Assembly (NCBI GenBank): GCA_036925085.1
Contig: JAUPFP010000013.1
Span: 2,047,001 to 2,111,000, forward strand
DNA from: Brachycybe producta
Lineage: Eukaryota; Arthropoda; Diplopoda; Playtdesmida; Andrognathidae
DNA: 64,000 bases
Reading direction: 5' to 3'
In this document: in pieces, positions 21,263 to 35,524 of the stretch
How the letters are laid out: every line of letters starts with the position of its first letter
How positions within the stretch are numbered: position 1 is the stretch's first letter
Notes under the pieces: model-generated
Told to the model about the DNA's origin: nothing
Database searches by the model: none
The model's input: the letters and a program-made list of their open reading frames with translations, nothing else
Program-made: the position numbers and the translations under genes

Positions 21263-23403
21263 AGTACTACAAATCCTACAACTACACCTACAAATGAGGG
21301 GCTGAGAAACATAGCGGTGTATGTCAACAAAAATAAAAAAAAATTAGAGATAAATTATGATTTCACTTCTCAACAACTCCACGCTCTACGGTATGTGTCT
21401 GCTGCATTTAAGAGTATTGTAACACCGCGTGGAATTCAGCATACGGCTGCTAGGTTTGCCTGTGGCAAGTATTTGTAGAATGAGATTGTAACAAATGCTC
21501 ACCGAGCTTCCATGGGACGATTCACTTCTAAGACATTCGCAGTATGTAAACGAAACGAAAGCCAGGAGGTTTTTGTACTAAAAGAATTTCAAGCAAACTT
21601 TGTAGTGTCGTATATATTTATTTGAGTATGAATGAACACTAACAATATTAAAGAGATTTTCTGTACAAACAAATTTATATATTTAGTCAATTGTTCTAAG
21701 GCTTCTTTTCTTGTGTTCAATAATAAGAGTTCACACGTCAGTTCAAATTCTAATACGAAAAATAAATACGGGTTCAAACATAAATATATTCATTGCATAC
21801 TTTTCAAAACTTTTTTTTCTATATTGGAAATCTTTTCAGAGAGATAATGAATTTCAGTTGTACTGTTGAATTTTTAAATTACAAATAACATTTTACAATC
21901 GATTGTTAGTCGAACTCTGGATTTCTGAATGACTTCTGAATTCTTACAAGCAAAAAGAAATTAAATGACGATTGAGAAAAAATAAAATACGTTATATTTA
22001 AAATTTAAATATACCTTATAATAGATAATTTATATTCACATGCACTACACAAAAAATATTTAACAATTAAAGGTGCTCTTTAAATACTGTTTATTAACTT
22101 TATAATTACAAAATTATTAATTTACAATTTTCTAAAAAAAGTAGTCATTTTCAAATAATGAATATGCCTATCTAACTTTCTAACTAATAACATACTAACA
22201 AATAATACGAGCGTAAATAATAAAGTACCAATTTTTCTTAGATTTAAAAAAAAAAAAATTAACAAAAAATGAATTTTGTTAAAAAAAATCATTCGATTTA
22301 AATCGCGATGTAAATCATTGATCAATCAAGTGATTTAAAATTTAAAATCAATATCTAACCTGTTTCAAGCAGCCACAAAAATATATTTATTTAAAGATAC
22401 TAATATGAAAACGTCTTTAAGTGGTTTACTCTGAGCACTACAGTAATTTCTAAAACACATTCATTTTTCGTCACACATTCAAGTTTTAAATGTTATAATA
22501 CAACGCAGAATAAACTGAGTTCTAACTACAGACGTTTTCACTGCAAATTTCTTATTTATTTTGGTTTTATAATTTAATAAAGTTGACAAACTTATGATAA
22601 ATAATCTTCAAGTGTTTTCTTTCTCCAGTATTTAATGCTAGTTTTTTTTTGTTTGAGTGCCAAATATGTGAATATCAAAAAAACAAATATGACAAAACAT
22701 TTGAAGAGTGTGTGTGTGTTGTGTTAAAAAAGACCTCGATTAATAATAAAAAAACGGGGCATTGTTGTTTTGAAATAACTTTTTTAGTATAAGTGATCGA
22801 TCTAAAGTGACATATAAGCTATAATTAATAAAGATGTATTTGTTGAGATTACTTTTTTTCTTCTTATTTCGCTTCCTTCTTACTCAATGTCATTTTTTTG
22901 AAGCAATTTAAGAAAAAAACAGATCAAGGAAATAAAAAAACACCATCTTACACAATGACACACAATGCATTTTTATGAAAACCAAATAATGTGACGTCTT
23001 TACATTGATATTCATCCAATAATAAGAGAATATGAATTTACATGTATACTCATTCTATACTAATAATTAATGTCTTCAACTGAATTAACAAGAATGACAG
23101 ATTTATACTCGTAAAACCTAGAAAGAGAAAATTCAAATGAAAATGCAAAAAAGAAAGAAAAATTAATGAAAAATAAAAATAATATATCTCCAATGAAAAT
23201 GATTCGAAAACATTTTTTTTATATAAGAAGCTTATGACGTTAATTCAAAAAAAAATATGAAAGCATGATAGCATCTAAAATTAAAAATTACAATCAAACA
23301 TTCAGACATAAGGCTGACAACCAACAAAGAAATTTGACAATAAACCAGTTTATGTCATATTAGTTAGCAACTATGGTGATTTGTGCATTTCAGATGCATC
23401 ATT
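21262..23403. other. Intronic sequence without recognised gene
   Basis: AT-rich. About 22140-22340 shares phrases (AACATACTAACAAATAATAC, GATTTAAATCGCGAT) with 4540-4640, and 32230-32290 carries related GATTTAAATCG motifs, suggesting an old dispersed repeat. Family A pieces lie at about 22370-22460. Nothing else recognised. Confidence 0.5.
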
Positions 23404-23814
23404 AAGCAGCCCACAGACCTGCAACTTGGTTGCCAACCATGTTGCCAACTTGTCATGTTGCAAATAGTGTTGAAGGTCTGTGAGATGGATGAAGTTGCAA
23501 TTTCAGGTTGCACCAACGGCTGCAGTGAAATCGAAAAGTTTAGTTTTTTTGTGGGAGGAGCCTAATGTTGGCAACACTGTTGCGCCTTCTGTAGTGGGGT
23601 TGGCAACTTGGTTGTAAACATTAGTACACCACAAGGAGTTCTAAAGTGAAGTAGTGTGTTAAGATGTTGTTATAAATAAAAGAAAATGGCTACCATCCCA
23701 AATAATAAAGCATGCAGAGAGTTTTTCGTTACATATGTTTCTGATGTTGCTGTAAAGGTTGCATAGTCTGTGGCAACCAAGTTGGAAACCAAGTTGCAGG
23801 TCTGTGGGCTGCTT
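23404..23814. mobile_element. Foldback MITE (AAGCAGCCCACAGACC ends)
   Basis: A perfect inverted terminal stretch AAGCAGCCCACAGACCTGCA (23404) and its complement ending GGGCTGCTT (23814), continuing through ACTTGGTT. The GTTGCCAAC motif recurs inside. About 411 bp, no transposase. Confidence 0.85.
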
Positions 23815-23957
23815 CAAGAAAAACATGACTGACCACATGTGTTTTAGAAACAAGAAAGAAACATTGTTAAAAGTGCGTTTACACTTTACGAGTCATGACT
23901 CATGAGCACAGCGTGTATACGAGGCTTGACTCAGAGGTAATAAGAATGATTTATTTT

Positions 23958-24505
23958 TAAATTTCTTATTGAAGTTAACTACAATTTTAAATGTGATTTT
24001 CTTCAAAGTATGCTTCCTCGCGAATGCACACACCGCATTCTCGGCGATTCAGCCCATTTCTGGTTAAATATTCTTCATGTCTTTTTTTCGTTAGTGTGTG
24101 TTCAGAACTTATGTAGCGCTTTCTGAATATTTATATCGTTCCATGACGATGACCTTTTAACTAATTTTTAATATTTAAGAATAGGAAAAAAGTCCAGATT
24201 AGGGTTTTTTATGATACGGTGTTTGGAACTTGCATCATGCTTTTTGGGAGTTTTCAATCAACCCATCAAATAGGAAAACGTCACACTGAGCCAGATCAGG
24301 GCTGTACGTTAAATGTGCGACCACGGGATGATTGAAAACATTCAGAAAGTAAGGTACAAGGTCCTGAAGACCATAACGTAAAAAGACTTCCAGAATTATT
24401 ACCAGGAATAGCAGAACCACTGGGAACTTTGTGTGCGTTTGCAAGAAGCATACTTTGAAGGAGATCATATGGAATTGTAGTTAAGTTCAATAAGAAATTT
24501 GCAAA
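23958..24505 (-). pseudogene. Mariner-like transposase remnant
   Basis: The minus frame near 24260-24330 reads AHLTYSPDLAQCDVFLFDGL, matching the mariner-family catalytic block usually written YSPDLAP(C/S)D. The frame is short and interrupted, so the copy is dead. The edges carry an inverted duplication: TTTCTTATTGAAGTTAACTA at about 23958 and the inverse of TAGTTAAGTTCAATAAGAAA at about 24477, and both sides contain CAAAGTATGCTTC or its complement. Confidence 0.7.
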
Positions 24506-24736
24506 ACAAATTATTATCATGTTGTAGCGAAAATGCAAAAATCATTGGATAAATGTGCCTTATTTTCAAGTTTATAAACTCAATATAAACTCATTATAAA
24601 CTAATATAAACTCATTATAAACTCAAATATAGTTTCAAATATTTCATTTTCAAACAGTGCCCCGTTTTATATGCACCATTTTTTTTACATATTTCTGTAG
24701 TGCAAAACTTGCAAACAAATCATTTTAATTAAATAG

Positions 24737-24758
24737 GGGGGGGGGGGGGGGGGGGGGC
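24737..24758. repeat. Poly-G tract
   Basis: About 22 consecutive G in an otherwise AT-rich stretch; potential G-quadruplex. Other long G or C runs are near 16384, 52898, 56886, 57171 and 61679. Confidence 0.9.
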
Positions 24759-24769
24759 TAGTTGTTGCG

Positions 24770-27290
24770 CAACTTAATAAAATTACTATTATTATTATGA
24801 CAACAATGGAGAATCTCTTGTCTAGAGATCTAATTTACAAATTTAATCCTTTCCTATAATAATAAAAGAAGCCTTATTAAATTATAAATTGTTGAACAAA
24901 ACAGATTATTAAAAAAAAAAATTCATGTTTACAAGTAATTTGTTTTACAGATGTATTACATCGCAACAAGATTAAAATCTATTCAAAAACAGAATTTAAA
25001 ACACTGAAACGCTGATTAAACAAGGTTTGTACGCCCTATCTATTTTGCTACAAATGAATAATAATAATAATAATAATAATATATTAACTCAAAAGAAGCT
25101 TCTCTCAATTTTTTTTTACTATTATCTTTTTTTTTCTTCTTCTTCTACACTAGATTAGAAGCGAGAACCATTTTTGTTATCATTGTCATTACAGCAGCAC
25201 CAAAATATAATAAACAACAACAAAACGGATCTCATACAAGAACCTTCTCCATGTAAAATAAAAAAAGATAAAACGGGTCAAATTCATGCTGTTCTAGTCC
25301 AGAACCAAACTTTGCCAATGGACGTCATTCAAAAACTGGAATCACGTTTGCACACATCATAAATTTGTCTTCAAGTTCGAAAAAGATGTGTTATAAGTTT
25401 CTAATAGTAAACAAAACTTGTTTCTGTTCTTGGAATTTGCGTCAACATAGTTTGTTAACGTCAAAATAGAAAAATCAGTCATTTTAAACAATTAACAGAA
25501 CCACAAATTTGGTAGGAAATCTGCACATTTAGTAGAATTTTAGGCAAATAGCGGCCTTTAGACATACGCTTGCCTGTGTCATTAGGCGACGTGCACGCTT
25601 TCATGCGAGAAAGAGTGTGTGTAAAGACAATGCACAGTAAACGTAAAGTGTGTGGCCAATCACGTAGTTAGGAAGGAATCTTTTGTCCGAGATTGTTGAT
25701 TTTAAAACATGAAAAGTCTGCGGCTGCCACACGACTGTACAGTAAATAAAAATGCAAGTAACAACTAGTGTATACCACATGCTCCGGATAAAACTGTGCA
25801 AATTACACGTGCTCCACGCACTCTGGTTTTATGTGGTAATGTATGCATGCTTGGGATTTACACGTCCCTTCTTTCGCGCGCGCCTCTAAATTGACGCACT
25901 TTCATGCGCAAAAGAATGTGCATGCAATCAGTGCCAAACTTCAATTGCTCGCGATTGAATGCAGTCTTTACCTCACGGAAAACCGTATGCTATTGGGATG
26001 TGCGGGGAAAGCGCCTGTGTGTAAACATGGAAACCTTAAACCTTCAACTTGAACCCTTTGCAACAGGTTTTCAGAATAGACAACCTTATTTTAATGAGTA
26101 CCCTCCTTAAATAGGTGCTTTTTTCTATGTTCGAGGACTGTTAAGGGGGTTTACGTTGAATGTTAAATGATTAAATTAACTAGATGAACTTGAGCCAAAT
26201 AAGCCAATGTAAATAATTTAATGTCCTTTAAGCCTAGTGCACACCATGAAGGTAATGTTGCAGCAATGGAAGGTCCGCTCTCTACTGCACAGTGACATCA
26301 CTTATTCTGGCTGATGCATTGTGTACATATAGGCATACATTCCTCAAACTGCCTAAAATGCTACTAATTGTGCAAAATAATTGTTCACAACATCTGATTT
26401 TCGATTTTGGCGGTAACAACCCACAACTATAGTTATATTTAACCTATTACCTTCATAGTTAAATGATGATGTGTGAAGAAGTTTCGAGCCGTAGCCTAGA
26501 CTATCATGTTTTTGTTTACTTTCTAGAAAACAGAACTAAATCTAACATCAAAGTCATTTTCATTTTTAGGGCACATGTGTGCGTGGGGGCGGGTTACATT
26601 TTATAAATAATATACATTATGTACAAACATACTGTAAGTCAACATAACAATTGTTTCCTCAATCACCATATGGACTAGACATAATTATTTTGTAGATGTC
26701 TTAGGGGTATTTTATTAAATAATATTTCATGAGTATTTCAGACTCGAGTCAACAATAAAAGTCTGCATCAACTTTAGACACCTTATTTATTACTATTTGC
26801 AATGAAATAAACAAGAAGCTGACAAATATTATATAGATAAACCACGTGTTGATAATTTTGCAGAATGTACAAGGTGGCCACAATGTATACAAATCAAGTT
26901 TTTCTTTTTATAAGTCGAAAGTATACCAATTAAGAAAAAATGTAAAGTAGCCGCTATGTAACTTGACCAACAAGTTAACCTTTTAGAGGTTAGGCAGATA
27001 GAAAAGGGACGAGAGCAAGCAAGGGCTGTCACAAAATTATACAATCAAAACTTTATGGTCAATTTTTTTTTACATCAAAAGATTAAAGTTACATTGCGGC
27101 GACTGTAAACTTAGTTTCGCGATTGAACGTGGCATAACTTGCACACTTTATGTTGTCCACTAATAATTAAGAGGCTAGATACATCGTTTAGTTCAAAATT
27201 TCTCCGAATGTAGGCGCTGCGATCGTTGTTGATTGAAAAACGGTTTTTTAACGTTTTTTCTCCCGTTTCGAAGTCACATAATAATTAACA
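24770..27290. other. Intronic sequence without recognised gene
   Basis: AT-rich. Contains (AAT)n at about 25060-25082. A weak foldback candidate lies at about 26228-26510 (TTAAGCCTAGTGCACACC at one end; ACCTTCAT...GGTAAT inverted motifs). Around 25590-25930 two TTTCATGCG-containing stretches resemble each other. No coding frame recognised. Confidence 0.5.
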
Positions 27291-27299
27291 GAAAAATAA

Positions 27300-27866
27300 T
27301 TTCGCGTGCTAACCTTATAAAAAGAAAACATTGTGAAGCCAGTAGATTAATGCACGTAATAATTATTTTGTTATTGTTCTGAGTTGTTTTTAATGGGAGT
27401 TCTTCAAATGTTTGGGTGACGGTTTTTTGCTCCTATGGGACTTAACATGGAGTTAAAAAAAACGTAAGATTTTAAATGTTATTTAAAAATAGGAAGCCCT
27501 TTTAAAATTTATAAAAAAGGAATAATCCTGAAGGCAATAAACACATGTAAGTACGTGCTAATTTTTCTGATTGCTCTAAATCATTTTTAATGAGAGTTCT
27601 CTTAACATGGAGTTAAAAAACGTACGATTTTAAACGTTATTAAAAAATAGAAGGACCTTTTCAAAATTTATAAAAAGGAAACATCGTGAAACCAATACAT
27701 GAATGTATGTGCTAATTATTTTGTTATTGTTCTAAATCAGTTTTAACGAGAGTTTTTCAAATGTTTGTGGGACGGTTTTTGATCCTATGGGATTTAACAT
27801 GGGGTTGAAAAAACGAACGACTTTGAACCTTGTTTAAAAATAGAAGGACCTTTTCAAAAATTATAT
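27300..27866. repeat. Tandem repeat, about three units of 160-200 bp
   Basis: Unit landmarks recur in the same order three times: AAAATTTATAAAAAGGAAAC, GTGCTAATTATTTTGTTATT, CCTATGGGATTTAACATGG, TTAAAAATAGAAGGACCTTT. The middle unit lacks about 36 bp around GACGGTTTTT. Part of the motif occurs in inverted orientation near 29378-29405. Satellite-like; no coding frame. Confidence 0.85.
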
Positions 27867-28257
27867 AAATCGAGCACGTGAAGAACAATACTTTTTATTG
27901 CATTTTGCGCTTTACTGTATTTGAATTGAGCAATTGTGAAGCGATTTCTTTCAGTTTTAGTTACACTATATAAGAACACTCATTTGTCTCGTTGTCGTCT
28001 GCTCAAAACAACAAGGCTCTAGGCTCTTAATATGAATTGACGCAACAGCCACAACTGTCAAGCCTAGCAGCATCCCATATCGAATTTTAATAAGACTAAA
28101 CTCTTTCAATGGTATTTTGTCACGTAATGCAAAACTACTTATCTGTACAATGCAATGTAATGTAATGTATAATGATACAATGCAATGTAACATTTTTCAA
28201 CAACGAGTGTGATCCATCCCATAGATAGATTTATCCGGATATTAGTGTATTTGTTTA

Positions 28258-28431
28258 TGCAGTAGAAACCGTTTAACAGGCAAAACGGATAACACGAAAA
28301 ACACGAGATATATTTCCGTCCGTTTTTGTTGTTGTTGTAGAATAGCATAGCATAGCATATGGTGTTTTTATCTTTTAACACTAAAAAAAAATATTCTAGT
28401 TCTTTCCATTTCGTGTTAAAAGACTTTCACT
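28258..28431. mobile_element. Pogo-like MITE (probable)
   Basis: Begins CAGTAGAAACCGTTTAACAG followed by AAAACGGATAACACG, the inverse of the motifs at about 900-976. The right end is uncertain (TGTTAAAAGACTTTCACT near 28430). Confidence 0.45.
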
Positions 28432-28439
28432 AAATGTCA

Positions 28440-31400
28440 AATTGCGAAAATAATGAAAATACCAGTAGATCTACATTATATTTGTAAATAAAAGAGGAAA
28501 CTACTTTTTGTGAAGACATTATCCCTTCTGTTGGTGAAAACATTGTATTTATAGTAATCTACATCTCTGCTTAAATAGCTAATTAAGCAACACATTTCAG
28601 AAGAGAAAAAAAATCTAGCTAATGAATATACGAGTATTTTTTTTTTTAAAAAGCAACTGAAAGAAGAAAAAAACATGCACATAATACAGTATTTTATCTT
28701 TAGGCTCGTTGCAATTTAAAAATCGTTTTTTTACTAAACATTTAGCGAAGAAAAACAATCTTAAAATTGATAATATGCCTTTATTACAGCCATTTAGAAA
28801 ATTCAGCTACCATTATATAGATAGTTTTTAACAAATGGATTAGTTCTTAAAGTTACTTATAAAATTTTTTTGCATAGTTATACAATCTAAGTCATACTAT
28901 CACTACTGAACCACAATAAAATTCAAAAAACAACTTTTTAGAGCAACAAATGAATAAAGTAAAAAATTACTAATCATTGAATATACCCTTATTATGTCAC
29001 AGCTTTGAAAATTAATTTTTTATAAATTCAATACAAACATTTCTTTACATCATTCATTTACTAGTATAATTTATTCTTTCTCATTAAGAGCCTATATGTG
29101 TGACGCCATTTTGAATATTAGCAGATGACAGTTATAGTTCCACTTTTCGCCGTTCAGTGGCGCCCCACAGCTAAGCCATTGAAAAAAAGAAATTCCTATT
29201 TTAAAAAATACATGTTCAGGCAAATGTTTTGTTTTCTGCAACGAAAATTGTTATTTTCAAAATTCAAATTGCAATATGTACATAACAATATTGGTCATCT
29301 AGTGATAAGTTTTTAAAAATTTATAATTAGTTTTTCTATTTTTAATTTCATTTTAAAATCTCGCATTTTTTAGCTCATGTTAAATCCCATAGGCCACAAA
29401 CCTCCTCCGTTAATACATTTTATAGGATCTAAATTTCCCACTAACAACGAGTTCCATAATACCCTAAAATTTGACCACTAATTGTATACGACTCAAATTA
29501 CTCACCATTGTAATTCAAAAGTTGCTCTTCCTTTTTTCTGTAGTGCATATTTATCAAAAAAAGAGTCGTTATTAAAATATATAGCCACTTCTATCCATCG
29601 GTAAAAGAAAAGATGGCGGACAAAAGTGTATCAAAATTGATTTTTTTGCCACATGTTGACGTCACAGCTACAGAAGCGCCTACATGCGAAGATTGTCGTA
29701 AGTTTTTTTTCACTGTAGGCTCTTAATATGTTTTTATGTTAGTTCTCAGCAAATTTTTAAAGTAAAACAAAGTATTAGTTATTTTTCTGCATCATTCATT
29801 CGTAAAGATAAAGTAGCTTAAATAAGGAGCTTTTAATTTTGTTTTTCTAAAAGCGAAATAGCTAACATTCAATTCTATTTCCTTTATATATTTTTTTTTA
29901 CTATACATTACTTTTAGTTCAACTATGTATTTTCAACTAATTTGCTTGCAATTTATGTTTTCATACCCGTTTTTATACACAAGTCTGTAATATGCTTGAA
30001 AAACTTTAGCTAGGAAATCCTTTGTCAATTTAAACGCATCTTAAAACAACTTGCATCAATTGCAAGCGCTTATTGATTTGTGTTGCAACCTAGTGAAAAA
30101 GCTTCAAACTGTAACAAATGTTGCATTTGCCACTTTAGTTTCTGCTACACATACAAACCAACAGCATTATGCAACGCACTGTAAAGTGACTTTAATTGTG
30201 AGATAATGCCTAAATAAACAACACACACAGGTAAACAAACAACTGTAAGCCACATGCAACAAAAATAATGAAAAATGCACCGAATACGTGCATCTAGTAC
30301 CAAATTCCTAATGTGTGTCAAATCTTAAAAGAGAGGCAACACAATTCCACAACATCAAATTAGATGATGCCACAGAGATGAAAACAGTCCGCTGGTTTTT
30401 AGCTGTAAGTGACGACAAAAATCATTAACACATAAATGTTATCGAATACCTCACAATATTACGTGGAGTTAATAGCAAATTAATCTAATTATTATATAAT
30501 TGTTTCAAATTTCCTGAGAATCGCAGATTTTCCCGGTTAATTATTCCCCCCCCCCCCCACTTCAAGACGTTTGAATTGCATAATCAAATATCATTTGTTC
30601 TAATAATCCTGAATTCCTCCTGATCATTGATGAACTAGCCTCCCCCCCAATCAAATCCTTCTAATTGTAGGCAGATTGTCACAACTGAAAACTTATCATT
30701 TTCCATATGTCGCAAGTGTAGTGTTACGTACACTGTTGCACTACACTTCATTCAATACTTTTTTCATAACAAGTTTTTTTAATGGGGTGACCCCCAGTTT
30801 TAGACAAAAGATAAGTTTCAATATTCATTATTAATTTATTACTGTAAAGTTGTAAATTACATACATTTGAAAATTATATGTTGTTACTGTTATGTAGGGC
30901 AGAAAGAAAAATACCCATCTGGTCTCGTCAGTCACAAAATTAAACCTCTCTTTATATGCAACTTTTATCTTTTATAAATGATACAGAAAAATGATGAAAA
31001 GAGTACATTATGCTTTGCATAGAAATTTGTTTAGAGAACTAAGAAGATATTCTAAAAGACCAAATAAAAAGAAAGGAGAGAAGAAAAAAAAACACACACA
31101 CCACATGTTCATTAATTTTACTTCATGATATATGAAAAGCGTTTTTACTATCTCTCTCGAGCCTTTTTTGCTTTAGTTTTTTTTTTCACAAAAGAGAAAA
31201 ATTAGGAACAAAAAAACAATGAACACATGATGCGCATTCAATTAAGAGTTGTAGACAAAAGATGTTTGAACAAAAATTGCCAAGTTCTGACCGTCCGTCA
31301 CTGGCACCAAGCAGGACCATTTAAAGACAGTGCTAATCTCATTAGGGGGTAATAACATTATGAGGGCTAAAGGGTATTGACATGGGCGTGTCCAATCAAA

Positions 31401-31676
31401 AAAACCAACTCAATATAACCTTTTCTAGACTAAATAAAAAAAAAATCCAATCATTCAAAGACGAATTTTGTCTGATGAGATAATGAAATAAGTTCACAAA
31501 AACAATAACAATAAAAAACCTTCTTACATTTAAAATCGTTATGCAAATAGATAGATAGATAGGCCTAGTCCAATTTAGAAATTGTTAAACTACATTTTCT
31601 TTAATGTCGATAAAAATATTTAGAAATGAATTAAATACAAATATTATTAAAACACGCCAGTAAAGACCTAATAATC
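28440..31676. other. Intronic sequence without recognised gene
   Basis: AT-rich; the ATGGGATTTAACATG-like inverted fragment near 29378-29405 and a C-run at about 30546 are the only notable items. Nothing else recognised. Confidence 0.55.
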
Positions 31677-31996
31677 AAGGCTCGGATTTTTATGCAATAT
31701 CAAGCAAATTTTCATCATTAATTATGAGTCTGTAGCACAAATGCCAATTGTGGTAACAATCACCTCAATAATTTTTTTTTGTTTTTTGTGTTTCAATCAA
31801 AAACATTGGTTAGAGAGGCTAAAACTCTTAGTTGACAACTGATAGTAACCATAACTCCAGTCTCTAACCAGCCTTTTTGATTAGAAACAAAAAGCATAAT
31901 TGCAGTTGCTTTGAGGATGATGATTATTTCACAATTGGCAAACGGGCCACAAACTGAGAAACATTTGCTTGATATTGCATAAAAATAAGAGCCCGA
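31677..31996. mobile_element. Foldback MITE with internal second hairpin
   Basis: Outer arms: GATTTTTATGCAATATCAAG at 31685 and the inverted CTTGATATTGCATAAAAATA on the right, flanked by GGCTCGG/AGAGCCCGA. Inner arms: CAATTGTGGTAAC side and AATCAAAAACATTGGTTAGA with inverted TCTCTAACCAGCCTTTTTGA. About 320 bp, no coding frame. Confidence 0.8.
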
Positions 31997-33065
31997 CTAA
32001 CTATAACAAGTGTTATAAATTGACTATTTCAATTTCAATATGATAGGGTACTTTTAGTTAAAAATGTCTCACACATAAGAAGAAATGATTCTCAAAACAC
32101 TCCAGCAAGCAAGCAGCAGGCAGAGAGATATGAGAAAAATCTATGAATTGGAAAAATAATTAAATATGTCTTTCGTACACCAAATTTTAATTTATAATTT
32201 ACAAATAGGGCCTAATCAATTTCAAGAATGGTTGAAAGAACTGAAATCACGTTTGATTTAAATCGACATTTGAATCACGATTTAAAACACTATAGATGTT
32301 TTCTTTTTTTTTTTTATACATGTTTATTACTTGTTTTACCAAATATCAAATGAAATTCCTGAAAAAAATTTCCCATTGGCTTATCCACATATTCATTTTC
32401 AATTGATAGCACAACATAATATTTTTTGTTATAACTTTAGGGCTTTAATTAAAATCTAAAGCCAAATAAAATTAAAAATTAAAACAAAACCCATATAATT
32501 GCAACTAAATTAAATCCGATTGAAATTAAATAAATCGATTTTTAATTTTTTCTAAGGGGGGAAAAAAAAATACAAAATCAGCCGCAATCCAAGAAATCTA
32601 TTTACTTGTAATCAACCCTTGTTATATAGAAGCGTTTCCTCCAAACGATTATTTTGTAATTTTTTTGGGGGGAGAACGTTAGTATCTTTGAATGGTCTAC
32701 AGTATGTAATTAATTGGAATGTGGCTCGAGTGGATGGAAGAAGCCAAATATAAATGAATGAGAACGAGCCACAAACAATCATAAAACTTGAGCGAGCAAC
32801 TCGAACCACAAAGAAACATAAAACTTGAGCAACTCGGCAATATTATTCTGAAGCCTGTTCTAATAATACAGTAGTATATATATTAGGTTCATAGTAGTAT
32901 ATGGTGTAACGTCAAAATAATTGAATCTGACATAAAAACAAACTCATTGGAAATTAAGGTACAAAGAAAGAAGCTGCAAAAATACATTTCATACATCATC
33001 ATAATAATAATAATAAACAGTTTTAATCAACTTATATAAAAATTGCCATGTAGTTCAATATACAA

Positions 33066-33140
33066 TACAGTGGATTCCGGTTAATTGGGATACACTGGGA
33101 CGTACATAATATGGCCCAATTATCCGGAATCTATACTGTA
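33066..33140. mobile_element. Short pogo/Tigger-like foldback
   Basis: TACAGTGGATTCCGGTTAAT and the inverted ATTATCCGGAATCTATACTGTA close a 75-bp foldback. CAGTGGATTCCGG-type ends are found in many animal Tc1/mariner-superfamily MITEs. Confidence 0.65.
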
Positions 33141-34837
33141 TTTGGTCATTTTGCATCGCCCATCAAAAATATTGGTCCAAAACAGCCAGCCACATTTACA
33201 TGTATAGCCTTGAGCCAAATATGGTAAAAAGGTTTTTCATGTTAAAATTTTTTAAACATCATCTTAAAATGTTTCAAAATTGACATTTTAATTATGGCTT
33301 TTTAAGTATAAGCTATAAAATACTGTTTTATTTTTCACATCAAAAGTTGGATAGGTATAAAACAGTTTTTAATTAAGACTCGGATTGCTCTTCATTTTAG
33401 ATTAAACATGAAGAATTTGAAAGCATTTTAGAAACTATAAAAATAAGAGAAGGCCTACATGAATTGCCCAATAGATCTTTGTATGTTGCTTGGATACTGA
33501 ATTTTACTATCCTCGGATAACAGATATCCGATTTTATTTTTCTGTCCGATAACGGACATCCGTTCTTATAAGAAACTTAAAATGGAATCTTTGCAGGCTC
33601 GCATTATATGTATAAAGTGAACCGTCAAATAAATTACCGTATTAAGTAATTTGTGGTATTTATTACAATTTAATCTAACAAGTATTGACGTCTTCAAACT
33701 AATTCAAGGTAAACGATTTCATGGTTAAAAAATCGATTTATTTTATTCAGCATTGAGAAGTAAAATCGCAAAAAAAAAAAAATAATTAAGTTATGACACT
33801 GCAAATTCGAAAATTCATTTCAAGTGAACCAGACGACCGAAAACGGAAATATTGGGTGCAATTGACATTCCCAGTGATGTCTGTTAGACAATTATGTCTT
33901 CATATTCACTATTGCAATGCACGATTCAGGCCAATTCATTGCAACGTGGTCAAGTGACGTTTTCACTTTAAAATGTCTTTAAATTTGAGTTGTACACAAA
34001 ATGTGATATATTTTTTTTTAAGAAAACAAGATGGAATTACCCTTACATTTACCAATGCACAACAAAGATGACATTGCATATTGTAATTTTTTTTAAAAAA
34101 AAAGCTCATATTCAATAGCATCATTCACTACAATTACCGTTTAAAATCGACAAAACTAGTTCGATAATAGATAAATATCCGAAGAGAACTAATAAAATAC
34201 AGAATAGATCTAATGGCTATAAATTAAGATAATTATATTTTTTATAAGACAAGGCTCTTATACACTGTACAGCATATTTAATATCTAAAAAGCATTTAAC
34301 TTAACATGTGTGAATTAGGTACAGACTCATTACATGTATTAGCTTGCTCCTCTACTCTTCTAGTTTCAAACACATTATTTGTAAAATTTTCTAGAAAAGT
34401 AAAAAAGGAAAGTTCTACACCTGTGTTAAATGTGTTCCTCTTTAATATCAAATGCAAAAAAAAAAATAAACGAAAAATGACTGATAAAATCGTTAGCAAA
34501 TAGCAAAACCGTAAAACAGCTCACTCTTAAATCGCCTGTAGATAAGCTTAGCTTTTTAGTCATCACATGACTAGGGCCTAAGGTTTTTTTTTCCCCCTTG
34601 AAGAAATTACTTTTCTATTATGGTAGTGGACCTTTCTCTTTCTCTCTTTTCGGATATTAATTTCTCTATCATTTTGTGTTTCTTTGTGTAGGTCTAAATC
34701 TAATTTTAGACCAAGTTCAAAACCATTTATCAATATGACATGGACATGATAAGAGAACAAATAACATATATGACGAACCCAGTGAGTGGTCCAAAAGTTA
34801 AGTTTTCAAAACAAATTGCAGAGATTTTTCCAATTTT

Positions 34838-34842
<5 letters not shown>

Positions 34843-34920
<78 letters not shown>
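34843..34920. repeat. (TA)n microsatellite
   Basis: About 39 TA units; overlapping Tyr-Ile frames are artefacts. Confidence 0.98.
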
Positions 34921-34925
<5 letters not shown>

Positions 34926-35524
34926 GTCATTTCCATTTGTAGGCAAATAAGTAATGTTGGGACAAATAACTTTAAAAAGTAATTGTAATTTACTTTGAAA
35001 GTAAGTTGCCTAATTTGGCTGATTTTCTAGAGAACTGATTGCCCACCTCAACCAGGAACTGTCTAATTGCAAGAAGCAGCACACTGGGCAGGAAAAAAAA
35101 AAGTTCCGTTAAATTTTATTGTTGGATCCCATGTATGGGTAAAAATAAAATTCGCCACACTATCACGGCCAAATTTACCACATGTGGCGATTAGAAAAAG
35201 GTTGACTAAAGCCTACCCCGGATATAATTGTATAAAATATTACACATTTTTTTTTAGAAATAGGCAATTTTGGGCGTTATTCTTGTGATTACCTTGTATT
35301 TTTATAATGTTTTTAAAAATAAATTCATGGCAGATTGAAACTGAAAAAATAATCTTAAAAGTTTTGAAAAAAGGTTATTTTTAAAGAGCTATTTGATAAT
35401 TCTGAATAATAATCTGATAATTCTTTTAATTGTTCCTATCTTAAGATGGTTAATGAATAACTGATTTTCTAACTTTTGATTATTCTTTCAATAACAAAAT
35501 TAAGAGAAAATAAAAAAAAATGTT

